NCBI GenBank assembly: GCA_963920765.1
Contig: OY987251.1
Location: 8,993,219-9,057,218 of the forward strand
Reading direction: 5' to 3'
Source of the DNA: Ulota crispa
Taxonomy: Eukaryota > Streptophyta > Bryopsida > Orthotrichales > Orthotrichaceae
Length of the DNA: 64,000 nt
Within the stretch, counting starts at the first letter, position 1. Each line of letters begins with the position of its first letter. The notes beneath the pieces were generated by a model, which saw only the letters and a list, made by a program, of their open reading frames with translations, ran no database searches and had not been told where the DNA came from. Below, one piece after another: positions 47,041-58,922 of the stretch. Both the position numbers and the translations under genes were made by a program.

Positions 47041-48600
47041 GTTGGAAGTTGCATAGCCTAAAGTTAGTTACAAAACTGAAGAGACTTTCTTTCCGCATAT
47101 AAGGCTATGGACTTCTTGATTTTTCTTTGGAGCAGAAATTAGAGTCTGTCGTTCCCTTGCAGTGTTTTTTTGTTTTCTTATATTCAGCTTTTTATGCTTT
47201 ATAATATGTATGCGCTCAATCTGCTTTGATTGTGGAAGGCAATATTCTCTGTGTTTTTTTTGTATTTTCTGATTTATAGATTGCAAAATTGGTGTTGTAA
47301 GAGAGTGGTTTAATTTAGTTGATGTAATCTGATTGATTTAATCAATGACTGATATGATTAAATTAGACTGTGATTGAAGGCGATGGCTGATTGTGACACA
47401 GTGAGTGAGCATACCAGACATAGCCCAAGTGTAATTGTTTAAATTATAGCCTGAGAGAGGCAAGGCAATAGTCTGAAGTGAGTATTTTTATTTGTAGAAA
47501 TTGAGGCTATGACCAGTGAAAGCAACTCAATGATTGAAAGCTTAAAGGAATAGCCAATTATATACTTAGTGAATGAGTGGAAGTTAGCAAAATATAGCCA
47601 AAGTTGTTATAGAAATTTTATCTGTAAGAGAGAAGGCTATTATTTGTAATGAGTGTTCATGTTGTGGAATTAAGACTATTGTCATTGATGGTGTCTCAGT
47701 GATTGAGAGCGTAAGGCTATAGTCAGACCATATTTGTAAGTGTATTCCTTGTTGTAGCACGATGCAATTTTTAATTGATTACAGCCAACGCAAGTAGCAA
47801 GAAAGGCTATAAACAAGAAAAGTATTCAGATCATTGCCGGTTGGTTGACAAAGATCATGTGAGTGTTTTCAAAAGAGAGAAAATCTTGAAGGCAATTGAC
47901 ATAACCCTAATTATAAAACTCAATGTATAAAATAATTAAAGAAGTGAGATACTTCTGAGAGAAATAGTGTTGATTATATTAGAACAATTTTTGAGTATTA
48001 TTGAAGCTTGTGAAGACATACCTGGATGGTTGAATCTGAGAGAAAGGCTATGAATTGATTGATGTGATGCTTGAGTAAGAAGTTGATGGCCATGATATGA
48101 GGAGAATGCTCTGCGTGTGCCCTTTTATGATTGAATATTGGAGCAAAGGAGAAAGACTATAGCCAAAGCGTGAAGCAAAGATTATAGCTAAATATAAACT
48201 CCTGGTTATTGGAAATACTGCAAGTGAAAGCAGATGGCAATTGAATAGAATGTTATTTATCCTTGTACTGATTATAGGATGGTTTCTATGATAGAAATTG
48301 AATGGGCTATTGACTAAACAAAATTCTTATCGACTGAATGATAGAATTATGTTGTTTATGATTATGGGAAACTGTGGATCATTTAACTATGCAATTGATT
48401 AATTCTTTTTTGAATCCTTTCTGAAATAGGCCACAGACGTGCTGAAAGCAGAAATGGTTAAGGATGGAAATTAATTGAATTGGCTAGAATGGTTATTGAT
48501 TACAAAAAATTGACACATGGTTTCTAACAGACACTGACTGCCACACTATTGCCACATTGTGATGTTGTTAACACACAATGACCAGACTATAGCCTTGGAC
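47041..48600. other. Stretch dense in GGCTAT/ATAGCC motifs
   Basis: By eye I count 14 exact GGCTAT or ATAGCC hexamers here, in both orientations, often as GAAAGGCTATNAA or ACTATAGCCAAAG. About one would be expected by chance. Examples are near 47053, 47102, 47446, 47505, 47594, 47633, 47805, 48045 and 48150. No protein frame runs through. It could be a highly decayed tandem array or a motif-rich non-coding transcript. Confidence 0.45.
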
Positions 48601-49057
48601 CATTTGGCTACTGATCATGACTATTGCCAAAGATTATTGCCTAAGTTTGTTTGATGCATGATAATTCCCTTAATCCCATTTTTTAATTCTTTGATAGAAT
48701 TATAGCATTTGCATGGGATTGCATACATGACTAATGGACTGATTATAGTTACTGAAACCCATATGAGAGAGGGTAAATACAAGTCTATTTATCCAATTCC
48801 TAAATGGACATACCTTTGTCACAACCTTATCCTTACATTTCCTTAATTGAACATTATTTACCTTATATTTGACCTTAGATCCTATAACTTTAACTATTCT
48901 AGACTTTCCCTGAACAAATTTGGTGTTAGCTTGTCCTTGTGTTTTGCAAAGCTAGCCATCAAATTATTACTACAATATGTATTACACGCTTTTATAATAG
49001 TCATTAATACTTATTGCGTTGCTTCAAATTGTAATGTTAATGTCATTGGAAAATTAA

Positions 49058-49997
49058 CCCCTAAAGGACCAAGCCCTTTTTTTTGCCAATATCACTGAAA
49101 CTGCCGTGTTTAGGGGATGAATAAAAAGGTTGTTTTTTTTTTTTTTTTTTTTTTTTTGAAAATCTAGCGTTAGGATCTTGCCTTAGGCTAGAAGAAGTAC
49201 TTATGGGAAACAAATCAAGTCATTCTGGATGGAGAGGAGGGAGATGTTTACATCTAAAGTGAAGAAAAATGTTTTTTTCCTTACTGCTAGTAAATTTCAG
49301 AAGCTTTTGACCACTCTTACCTGAAAAAAATTGCTCTACCCAAAGTTGTGCTTTTATTTTTCCATGTAGGAAATCAAGTTAGGTATATGTGGGAGAATTT
49401 TCAAATCAATTGGAGCTATACAACACATGGAAAAAAGATAGTAGTAAAAAGAAGTAGAGAATGTGTCAAAATACTAAATTGTTAAGAATTTAATTATTGA
49501 AACAAAAAATGCAAATCCCAACAATCATAATGTTGTGACAAGCAATGTACTTCCTTTGGTTTAGTTTTTTTTCCAAAATATTGAAAATTGAGTAAAACAA
49601 AGGACTTCAAAGTTTATTTTATAGTAGAGAATCCATAACTACCCACAAACAAAAACTCCTCATAACTTTCATGTCATTGATTGAAATTGAATGCTTCAAA
49701 GCTTCCCAGGTATTAAAAAAATCTAATAAACCAATTTTGAATTTTTATTTTCAAAAAATAACTTTTAAAGAAGTTTTTTGGGCTGCCCAAATAGCCCCTC
49801 ATTGGCTCATCCCCTTGATAAATTCTTTCATAGCTTCTTTGTTGAATCTCAGAATGAAGAAAAAAATAGATGCCCACATAGATCTCTTAATTCCCCACCT
49901 TCAACAGAAGATTCAAAAAATCACACAAAGTAGCTTATCCAAAGGTACATGCCCAAAATCCCATTTGTTCTCCAAAGGGACAATGGTCCTTTAGGGG
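49058..49997. mobile_element. Intact TTAA-flanked MITE, piggyBac-like ends (long type)
   Basis: CCCCTAAAGGACCAAGCCC at the left mirrors CAATGGTCCTTTAGGGG at the right, with TTAA at 49054-49057 and 49998-50001. This is the clearest 0.94-kb member and the reference for 7639-8547 and 11624-12590. A T-rich tract is at about 49133-49157. A 107-codon frame (49671-49994) ends in the terminal repeat and has no recognisable domain. Confidence 0.85.
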
Positions 49998-50362
49998 TTA
50001 AAGAATGTTTTAGGTTGCCATGTACCATCAATACACCTTGTCAAAGATTGCTATCAAAATTTCTCCTAATTGCCTCAAACCTTGTTCATTACAAGAAAAA
50101 CTGCAAAATACAATTGTCATAACAAATCCTTCGTAGTTGTTTAAGATAATAAACAACTTTGCTACAACTAGTATGTATGACTTGTTTTTCAATTTTTGTT
50201 TTATTAATATATTAATAAGACACGTGCCACATGCATTTGTAATAGAGTTGTAAGGTAGTTGTAATGTAGTTGTAGCATAGTTGTAGTATGTTAATTTACA
50301 TTGATTTTGTAAATATTGATTTTTATTCTAAAATTTAACAATTGTTTTTTTATTTTTTCCTA

Positions 50363-50847
50363 AAACCCCGTATTCATTAAATAGAGAGATTCTAGACCTC
50401 TCAAAATAACCATATTGATTTAGGTTGCGTGAGTAGAAGCTCAACTAAAAGCACCAATTTTCATTAAAATGAGAGTATTAATTTGACTATTTAGGTTAAT
50501 ACAACCTAAAAGTTTCAATTTTAGGTTGTACCAACTACCAACCTAAAATTGAAATGTTTAGGTCGCGTCAACCTAAAATTGAAATTTTTTAGGTCGTATT
50601 GACCTAAATAGATTGAAAAAACAAATAAAATTAAGACCATTTAGCTCTAAATGTATATCAAAAAGACTAACCACATTGAAACAATTTAAATTGAATTGAC
50701 CTAAACAAAGGTAATCTTCCTTTAAATTTCAACCAAATTTCCTCTCAAATTCATGGGAATCTCTCAAAATAATGAAAATGCACTACATTAATGCTTCTTT
50801 GGTCTCTCATTTTGCTGGAAAACTCTCTTTTTAATGAATATGGTGTT
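50363..50847. mobile_element. MITE with AACACCATATT-type ends
   Basis: AACCCCGTATTCATTAAATA and AGAGAG at the left mirror CTCTCTTTTTAATGAATATG then GTGTT at the right. Inside are several AACCTAAAATTGAAA / TTTAGGTTG repeats in both directions (50500-50700). Confidence 0.65.
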
Positions 50848-51873
50848 TTAGTTGTTTTGCACTCATTGATTGTTTTAAAGAAAGCCACATTGGGTAACAT
50901 TGTAATAGCATTATAGTTTACAATTTCAGTACTACTATAAAAAATGTATATTTTTATATAAAATTTGTCATATAGTTGTCAACTACTACAAATCTTGTAC
51001 AAAACACTATATTGCAATTGCAATATAGTCATGAATCATTTGCTACACAATAGAAAAGCAAGCATTGTAATTGCACTTTAGTAGTAATTCAATAGCAGCA
51101 CAGTTGTAAAATGATGCAATATAGTTGCATAGTAGACATTAAATAATTGTAAACAAATACTTGGTCACCAATCAAATGCAACACAATTGCTAATCAATTT
51201 TAACAAAATCACAAATTAGTCATAAATTAATAATTAATATATTTAATACAATTGCAAGCTAATTGCACAACAAAAGTATCAAAATCTCAATGTCTAAATT
51301 ATTTGTACTATAGTTGTAGATTATGCCCTAAAAATTGCAAATATATACCGGTTGCAACTAAATAGTACATATTCTTCTACTACGGAGACAATGATGGATT
51401 TACTACAAAGTATATGAACATTGATCATACAAAAAATCATGAAATCTAAATATTCACTTTTCAAAATCTTATTAATACAACATATCAAAATTGTAAAAAG
51501 CAACAATCTTATAACTTCACTTTCTTCATTGCATGTGAAGGAACACCATTTTTCATCACCACTTGTTGGTTGTTGTCATTTGAAAATATGATTTGCACCT
51601 TTCAAAAGAGTTTCATGGACATTTACTTTAAAGCAACTAGTTGGATTTAATCAAAATTAGAGAGATTATCAATGAATAAAAACTCATTTTCACTAAATTG
51701 ATTGAAAAGTATCAAATATTTGCCATTTCAAATTTCTTTGTAAAACTACTTTGATCTTTTGATTTTTGATGCTACTAAAAATGTATATGCTAAAAAAAAT
51801 AGAATTTAAAGAACTTTTTAATCCCAGATTTCATGATAAATCAACACCTAATGCTTTAATAAAATGTTCTTAT

Positions 51874-52000
51874 ATTACAAGGAAATAGCATTTTTTTGAC
51901 TCAGCACTATGACTACCATGAGTCATTTTGTGTCCAAAATGACTTCAAAATGACTCATGGTAGTCATAGTTTTGAGTCAAAAAAGCGTTTTTTTCTTGTA
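51874..52000. mobile_element. Foldback MITE with TTACAAG/CTTGTA ends
   Basis: The arms pair from TTACAAGGAAATAGCATTTT through CTATGACTACCATGAGTCAT back to AAAAGCGTTTTTTTCTTGTA. The loop is under 20 bp. TACAAGAAA ends recall the CACTA-type elements at 46682 and 54962. Confidence 0.8.
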
Positions 52001-52984
52001 GTATATATCAATTGACTAAAAAAACTTAGAGAAATAACTCTAGTTTATTTTAAATCTTGTCAAGGCTTTGAAAATAATTTAAAAATGAAACTAAAAAACA
52101 TTTGAACTTCAGACTAAACAAAAGCTTCCAACCACATATACTACATCACAAAATTCCATGTACATAACAAGATATAAATTGTCAAAGATTACCTTCTTGC
52201 ACCTATAGAGCTAAAGACCATTATGCACTCAAGAATTAATAAAAACATTATCAAGAACTAAATATTTTTATTTTTATATTTACCAAAAGTTAGATTTCAT
52301 CACACATCCAACATAAAAAATTGCACAAAAATTGAGTTAAAAGTTAACAAAATATGCACTTTTGAAGTTGTTCTTCTATATTGCCTTGTAGTAGACATCT
52401 TTATACTTGAAAATCCACCAAAAAATCCTCCAAGCTTGGAATTTAGTGTGCTCAGTGTGTTTTGAAAGCTACTAGTAGTCTAGCACAAAGAATAATTTCA
52501 TAAAATATCAAAAAATAAAAAATAAAAATTGAGCAAATAGGAAGCAAAACAAACAATGAAAAACATATATAGAAGTGATGTGTATTCAAAAACAAAGCTT
52601 AGCATGTCTTTGTCAGACAAGTGAGAAGAGGAAAGGAAAAGAGTAGGCATCCAAGCCTTTCTATCTTGCTTGCCAAGGTCCAAAGGTAGAAGCCACATCT
52701 CTATCCTATAAACTACTAACCATAATCCCAATCAATGATTCATATCAACTCTAGAACTATAACCCAAATTTAGGGTTGATTGCCTTTATAATTCAAAATA
52801 TTTTTTTTGGGCAAACCCAACATCACCATTGTGACCAAATCACAACTTTATCTCAAAATAAACTATATACATGCCACAATTCAAATTATAAAGCATTAAA
52901 AACAAATATAGTTGCTAATTTCATATTCCTTAATTCTAAAATTTTAATGAACCATGATAAAATGTGAAGAAAATTTGATTTTTT
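52001..52984. other. AT-rich intergenic DNA, no gene seen
   Basis: The frame at 52498-52731 (minus) is hydrophobic and low in complexity. No repeat ends were recognised. Confidence 0.4.
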
Positions 52985-53485
52985 TTTGCTAATTTGGTCT
53001 ATCCAAATAGCATGGAATGATCCTTCAATAATAGATCCAATTCATGTGTTAAGTAATCAGTTCAATTTTTTTTTATATATAACATCATAATCCCTCAATC
53101 AGCATAGCGATGTACAGTCATAAATTGTATGCTATTAAACTAGGTAATTGATTGGTATAGCATGCATACTACCTTTAACTAAATCTAGATTATGTATAGT
53201 CTAAAAATAATAATAAAATTGCAAAACATCGTGAAAGACTTGTATAAAACATTGGAAGATGTGTGATGTATATTGGGATATGAATGCAAAACATTCACAA
53301 GTCTGTATCTTACAACAGCAAGAAATTTCCCTATGTTTTCCATACAAAGTTTGGGATTGCACGAATAGTCCAAATTCAATGAAATGAGGCTTATGCAAAT
53401 CATTAGGATATCTCCTAATATCCAAGAATCTAAGTTGTCTGCAATTGGATGAATTGACCATAATTAGCTGCAAACATATATAGGG
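52985..53485. repeat. Dispersed 0.5-kb repeat (copy 2), possible gene relic
   Basis: This is the partner of 32420-32935, estimated by eye at about 80% identity over its length with small indels. It lies 3 kb upstream of MDR gene 2, whereas copy 1 is 0.5 kb downstream of MDR gene 1. Its plus frame reads LCKSLGYLLISKNLSCLQLD then ELTIISC, weakly like leucine-rich repeats. Confidence 0.6.
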
Positions 53486-53814
53486 TGAACAAATGATTGT
53501 GTTATGAAAAGAGTCAAGGGCCTTTAACCCTTTCTTAAGTTCTTAACTAACTTGCAGAATCTTTTAATACCACAAAGTTTTTGCCCCCTAGCTATAAAAA
53601 AGAGGTAATTGTAATCTCTGATGGCAATTTCAAAGCTTGAATTGGTGAACTAGAGAAACAGGTTTTGTACATTTTCTGAATCCTGAAGATTTTTTTTCTC
53701 TCCTCTCTAAATAAGTAAGGAAAGTTTTGATTTATTCATGCTAAAACCCAGATTTGAACTCAAAATTTCCCCTTATAGAAATTAACAAATTTGCAAGGGA
53801 ATATATTTCGGCTT

Positions 53815-54215
53815 TCCTTAAATTTAGAAATTGCTAATGAATCTTTTTGTTGCTTAACACATAGTCATATTGGCATCATTATGTTGGGATGTAATGTTCC
53901 ACCAACACTTAAAAGCCTTCTTGTTGTAATTTGATGGTAGGGGACTGATGTTCATTATAATAATGTTCATTACAATAGTGCTTCAAAAAAAAATTGGCAA
54001 AAAATAACACAATGTCAATATTCAAACTCCAACTTTGAGTATTAAATTTTCTATACTTTCATATTAAGTGCTATTTCCTTGAAAAGCCAACCATTTGAGC
54101 TTGAGTATTGTTGGCTTGTTGCAAAGGAATTTTTGTAGCACTAACGAAGATACTCTTGAGAAGTTGATGTCAAACATCCAAGTATTTGTTGGTGAGAGAC
54201 AAGGGTCATATAGAC
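53815..54215. repeat. Segmental duplicate upstream of MDR gene 2
   Basis: This matches 60178-60700 in the same orientation: AATTGCTAATGAATCTTTTT, GTTGGGATGTAATGT, TGTGCTATTTCCTTGRAR-like and AGACATCCAAGTATTTRTTG-like blocks, in order. It lacks the foldback that interrupts the other copy, so it is the empty site. It is part of the block that includes the MDR promoter. Confidence 0.75.
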
Positions 54216-54961
54216 ATTGTAAACTGTACCCAATTGGTTCATGAGAGGGTGGAATTGAGTGCAAGAATTAGGGTATGAGGTACGCCCTCCTTTAGAGCAC
54301 CTTCATCAGTATACATTGGAGCGGGCACAATAGATGCATTTTAGAGGACCCATTATGGTCAAAGTGGGCCTGCAAGGTTGGCAATGTTCACTGGAATGTA
54401 AAAAACCAACACTTCAAAACACAAAACCTCGGGCCATAACATGCGATTTGGTCTAGCTTGAGACTTGCCACACAAGCATGTGGTACCTACACTTTAAAAG
54501 TGTTGTGGTCTTCATTGTCAGAGCAAACATGGATAAGAGAGTGACTGATTTGTTTTTCAATTGTAGAACTTTTCCAACTTTCTTTACCAAGCAACAAGTT
54601 TGCTCAAGGCCGGGCCACACCAAACTAAACTAGCATTTCAAAACATCAATTTGTAAAAAACAAGTGGTGGCTATTTACTTCTAGGTGGAAAAGCAGATTC
54701 TTTGACTTTTTACTTCCACTTTTTTGGTCTATTCAAAACTGACATTCTTGAGAGACTTCAAAAACCGGCGTCTCAAACCTCGTGCCCTAGAATCATGGTA
54801 AAGAGATTATCTCAGGAGAATAACAAATAAAACTTGAGAGAAGTAATTGTCCCCCAATTTTCTAGAAACACAAGTTACTTCTTCATTTGTTTCAAACCAA
54901 TTGTTTTGGCTTGTGTGGCTACGGCATCAGAAACCTTGCAATCCCAACAAGTGACCGTCCA
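54216..54961. other. Intergenic DNA, no gene seen
   Basis: This belongs to the region between the segmental duplicate and the MDR gene 2 promoter. The start GAGCACCTTCATCAGTATAC (about 54294) resembles CATCTCCA-type MITE ends, but I found no partner. Confidence 0.35.
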
Positions 54962-55109
54962 CTACAAGAAAATGTAGTTAATTTGGTCATTTTTGTAAAT
55001 TTGGATGTGTCAATTTAGACATTTTTTTGTCAATTAGATCACCTTTTTATCAATTTGAACACTTTTTTGTCAATTTGTATGTGTCAATTTGGACACTTTT
55101 TTCTTGGGA
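54962..55109. mobile_element. CACTA-type MITE with TGTCAATTTGGAC subrepeats
   Basis: It starts CACTACAAGAAAATGTAG, the canonical plant CACTA terminus, and ends near GACACTTTTTTCTTGGGATA, a degenerate mirror. Inner TCAATTTGGACAC variants match 46682-46833. Confidence 0.7.
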
Positions 55110-55442
55110 TATAAGGTTGAAATACCATAAACGGTTAAAATAAGGCACTTTAGCTTGAAGATATGGGGAATTTCTTGAGAAAATAAGCTCAATTTGTGGA
55201 GAAACAAGGATAAGGAAGAGTGCAAAAAAAAATAAAAAAATAAAAAACAAAAAAAAAAACTTAATAATGAATATATTATGCAATATAAATGTGGATTTAG
55301 GGTTTGGACTGATTTTGGTTTCATAGGTGCACCTTAAACGACTACCTCTAAAACCTTGTTCTAAAATAAATTTGAACCAATCAAGTGCAAGGAAAGAGCA
55401 TCTTTCTGAAATCTCTTTCAAAACCAACTCTTGTTGGTTTAA

Positions 55443-55808
55443 CCCTTGAACGTCGACAAGGACAAAAATTATCCTCTAGCCTCCGGAAAACACTCTGTAT
55501 TGCAGAGAAATATAGTTTTTTACCTGATTTTTTAGTAGAAGTGACTATAGATACATGGTGCACCATGAAAAGCAAAAAGTAATCTCAGTTAAGGCGCTCA
55601 TATTTTTTGATAACCCAAATTGTGAGAAGATTAAGAGCCACGGTGTTAGGTCCCATGCTGCCCTTTCTACAATTTTCATGAGGGCACCAATCACATCATG
55701 CACTATTGACTTTTGCAGCTTTAAGAAACAATATTCTAGTGGTGGGCACATGCCACAACACTGTACATACCACTATAGAGGCATGGCCACCCAGCCAATG
55801 TTCAAGGG
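55443..55808. mobile_element. TTAA-flanked MITE, piggyBac-like ends
   Basis: CCCTTGAACGTCGACAAGG at the left mirrors GCCAATGTTCAAGGG at the right, with TTAA at 55439-55442 and 55809-55812. The body differs from the 226-242 bp and 0.9 kb types, so it is a third subfamily. Overlapping frames of 60-85 codons on both strands are unrecognised. Confidence 0.8.
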
Positions 55809-55930
55809 TTAAGAACACTCTACTTTGCCATTATTGGGCAGTAACTGTTTATGGTATTTCTACCTTATCCTTGGACGCATGTTGAGCATAGCGGCTCAAA
55901 AATCTGGCCTCCACATGCTATTGATGCTAA

Positions 55931-56255
55931 GGTAGATAGCTCAAAAACCGTCTAGGCTCTAAAATCGCTCACCCTCCAAAATATTCTCCCTCTGTACATG
56001 TATTTTTTCATAGATTTCCAAAATATACAAGTGGTGTACATTTGAGGAGGTGAGCGGTTATAGAGCCCTATGCCACTTCAACTTCAAATCTTCATAATTA
56101 ATTCTACAAAACTCCAAAAAATATGAAACAATTTGGGTTAGATGTCAATTCTTCTTGTCTTTCAAGGAAATTTTACTGGAAAAATATTTCAAGAAGTTCT
56201 ACCTCCCCAAAATTCAGTTTCAGCCCTTAGGTGGTCGGTTTTCGAGCCTTCTACC
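55931..56255. mobile_element. MITE with GGTAGGAGGCTC-type ends beside the MDR gene 2 promoter
   Basis: GGTAGATAGCTCAAAAACCG at the left mirrors CGGTTTTCGAGCCTTCTACC at the right. The interior is the reverse of 23653-23968 (CACCTCCCCAAAATTCAGTTTCAG-like, GTACATTTGAGGAGG). It ends about 270 bp upstream of the TATA box. Confidence 0.75.
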
Positions 56256-56635
56256 TTAGCTGTGATGTTCTGGCCTGCACGAGGACCCGGAGCCCGGGCT
56301 TGCTCAAACCCCGTTCCGGGCGAACCGATGGAGATGCTCGTGGAGACACCTTTATCATGAATGCGCCCCTGCTGATTCTCTCGCTGTTTCCGTCGAGATC
56401 ACCGACATAGGTGGGCCACCATCGCATCCTCATTCCACCGTACAAGCTTCGCAGGCTTCCTCACTCGCAGGAACGCCGTGCCACGGAAGCGGGTGGCGAA
56501 GCAAGCGTCCTCTTGCCAAACACACCGTATAGTATATAACTGTGACTCATAGTCATCAAGCAAGTACTGAAACAAACTCATCATCACAAAGACACTCACG
56601 TAGACTACATTCTTCGCACTCTACATCTCCATCAG
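56256..56635 (+). promoter_or_regulatory. Promoter and leader exon of MDR gene 2, with TATA box
   Basis: TATATAA at 56533-56539 sits about 100 bp before the leader donor CATCAG/GT at 56635. The upstream block AGGAACGCCGTGCCACGGAA, then GTGGCGAAGCA, is nearly identical at 61828-61860 in the third copy, so it is probably a conserved control segment. It contains the palindrome-like CCGTGCCACGG. Confidence 0.65.
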
Positions 56636-57126
56636 GTTCACACAGTCCTCTCTTTCTCCAGCTCATTGTGCTTCGATTCTATATGCACACACTGTCGACA
56701 ATTGTGCTCAATTGTGCTCCAAAACATGCATTTTCATGAATCATTGTTGTGGCTTATGACTTTGCTTGAGTTCGTTGACACGCATTTTGCTTCAGCGCTA
56801 GTTTAGGGTTTGATCGATTCATGAATTTCGAAATCGTGTTCGCCTCGATCCTTGGGATGTGTTTTTAGGGTTTGTGATGGATTATGTATCGATTGAACGT
56901 GTGGTCATGTTTGGTGATGGGGGTGTGATTCGAGCTACGATTCTGTGACTTTCAAGTGTTTGGAGCTGGAAAACTGGTGTAGATCCCAGATATGTTCAGT
57001 CGGTGGCCGAATTAGGTCAATTGTGCTAGAATTGGCTGGTCTGTTCCCAGATTTGAGGTTTTGTTTGGAGTAATTGATCGTCACAGTGTTGATGTGCTCT
57101 TGTGTTGATGTGTTCTTGTAGTGCAG
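56636..57126 (+). other. Intron in the 5' untranslated leader of MDR gene 2
   Basis: The donor ATCAG/GTTCAC and acceptor AGTGCAG/AGAATCG are conserved in gene 1. The interior matches the third copy at 62010-62690 (ATTGTGCTCCARAACATGCA). It contains two TTTAGGGTTTG telo-box-like sites (about 56803 and 56866), and duplicated GTTGATGTGCTCTTGTG near the acceptor. Inferred by comparison of copies. Confidence 0.55.
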
Positions 57127-57154
57127 AGAATCGATCTCGGCGTCGGAGAGAGCC

Positions 57155-58304
57155 ATGTCGAACAGGGCGATCGTGCAAGACGGGTTCAACAAGGAGAACC
57201 CCTTGAGCACTCTGAAACTCGTCACCCGCCCCATTCCTAGCGCCGGAGCAAACCAAGTGGTGGTGCGCGTCACGGCGCGTCCCATCAACCCCGCGGACTT
57301 CTTCTGCGTGCGCAACGGCGCTGTCGGTGGCAATGGCATCATCGGCTCCGAAGGCTGCGGCGTTGTCCACGAGGTGCCCATGCTCGAACTCTACCATTCT
57401 GTCGCATGCATGTGCTGCACAATCCTTAACCGGTCGACAAAGCAAATACTTTGTATGATGTATTCCAGGACGCCTAGAATGTAACTGCATTCAAATGCTC
57501 ACGCCTGACGGACGCTTGTGTATCCAGGTTGGCAAGGGCGTGACCGCGGTTCAAGAAGGACAACGAGTGGTGACAATCATCGGAACCCAAGTGTACCAAG
57601 GCAACGGCTCATTCCAGGAGTACATCCTGCTCGACGCATCGCTCGTCTGGCCAGTGCCCGACGACATGACCGACGAACAAGCCGCGCAGGCCGTCATCAA
57701 CCCATGGACGACCTACTCCATGTTGCACGACCTGCAAATACCGAAAGGGGAGTACGTCATCCAGAGCGCCGCGGGCTCCACGCTCGGGAAGCAGGTCATC
57801 TCGCTGGCCAAGCACTGGGGCATCAAGACCATCAACATCGTCCGCCGTCCGGAGCAGAGAGCGGAGCTGCGAGCGTTGGGCGCCGACGAGGTGATCTGCT
57901 CGACGGAGGAGGACGCCGTGGCGCGAGTGAAGGAGATCACGGCGGGGAAGCTGGCGTGGGGCGCCTTGGACGCCGTGAGCGGCAGCATGACGGCCACTCT
58001 GGCGAGCTCGGTTCGAGACGGTGGCCAGGTGTTCGTGTACGGAGTGATGGGCGGGATGACGGCGTCCATCGGCATGCCGGATCTGTGGCGGCATGTGGAA
58101 ATTCGAAGTTGGACAATTTATGACAAGATCCTGCCGAGTGTGGAGAAGAGCCATGCTGTGGCGTCGGCCGTGACGCCGCTGACTGTGAGCGGGGCGATTC
58201 CCGTGGCCAAGTGTGAGAGATGGGCGTTGGAGGATTTTGAGAAGGCCATGGAGGTGGCGGAGAAGTCCGGAGGCGCTAAGAAGGTCTTGCTCATCAGCCC
58301 CTAG
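57155..58304 (+). CDS. MDR-family reductase, 2-enoyl-thioester reductase/quinone oxidoreductase-like (copy 2)
   Basis: Exons are 57155-57373 and 57528-58304 (GT-AG, phase 0), giving 331 aa. This is the paralogue of the gene at 30645-31950. RPINPADF lies at 46-53, AAGSTLGK at 154-161, INIVRRPEQ follows, and LGADEV and GGQVFVYG are kept, so it should bind NADPH in the same way; the substrate is unknown. It starts at the first ATG after the leader intron, in the context GCCATGTCG, as in copy 1. Residues of the central coenzyme domain are almost unchanged between copies, but a patch around VMGGMTASIGMPDLWRHVEI differs strongly (copy 1: VLSGTMSSISTLDLWRNVEV). The intron is the short, insertion-free form. 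The frame is intact. Confidence 0.88.
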
Positions 58305-58922
58305 AGAGTCGACGTTGTAGAACAAGGATCTCATCCGGCTTGGCAAACTGCCCAATCTAGTGGGTGGATCCTGGGTGAAGACTCTCAGATTTTCCACCTG
58401 CCATAATTGGAAAAGGTTAGTGCACTAAATAGTGCATTTTGGGTGCCCGCACACTAATTTCTGTACATTTTACACTATGTAATTGCTTACTGATACTACA
58501 GTTACAGTAACTTTCATCAATAATTTACTGTATTATAAAGTTTTCAAAGAACCTAATAACAATAATGACGCTGCAAAAAAACAATTGAGCTCTGTCCAAG
58601 TTGTAAACCATGTGAAACTCAAATATCTAGATTGCATTTGCCTCCAAGTGGTCATGCAATGAGTCATGGGGTAACTTTCTAAAGTAAGGTAACTGTAATG
58701 TTTAGTGTAGTGTAATCAAAAAATTAAAACTAATTTTTTTGTAATGCTCATTTGGATTTGGATATTTTGTTTGGAATTTATTACCTTGTTTGGATTTAGA
58801 TACCTTATTTGACTATTTTGTATCAATGCCTAGTTGCGATCAAAAGTTGTTCTTAACTTATTTTGGCTTTTCAAAATCTTGGAAGTTTTGGGAATTGTTC
58901 TTACTTCTTAGGTTCCACTTAT
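58305..58922. other. Downstream region of MDR gene 2
   Basis: The first 100-150 bp are GC-rich and probably 3' untranslated sequence; AT-rich DNA follows with no gene. CTGTATTATAAAG and GTGTAATCAAAAAATT stretches are unremarkable. Confidence 0.4.

Noticed and set aside
57518-58397. Long open frames (200-262 codons) on both strands over MDR exon 2
   Set aside because: They are shadows of the GC-rich real frame; the same shadows occur over copy 1, and their residues are Arg/His/Gly-rich with no domain.
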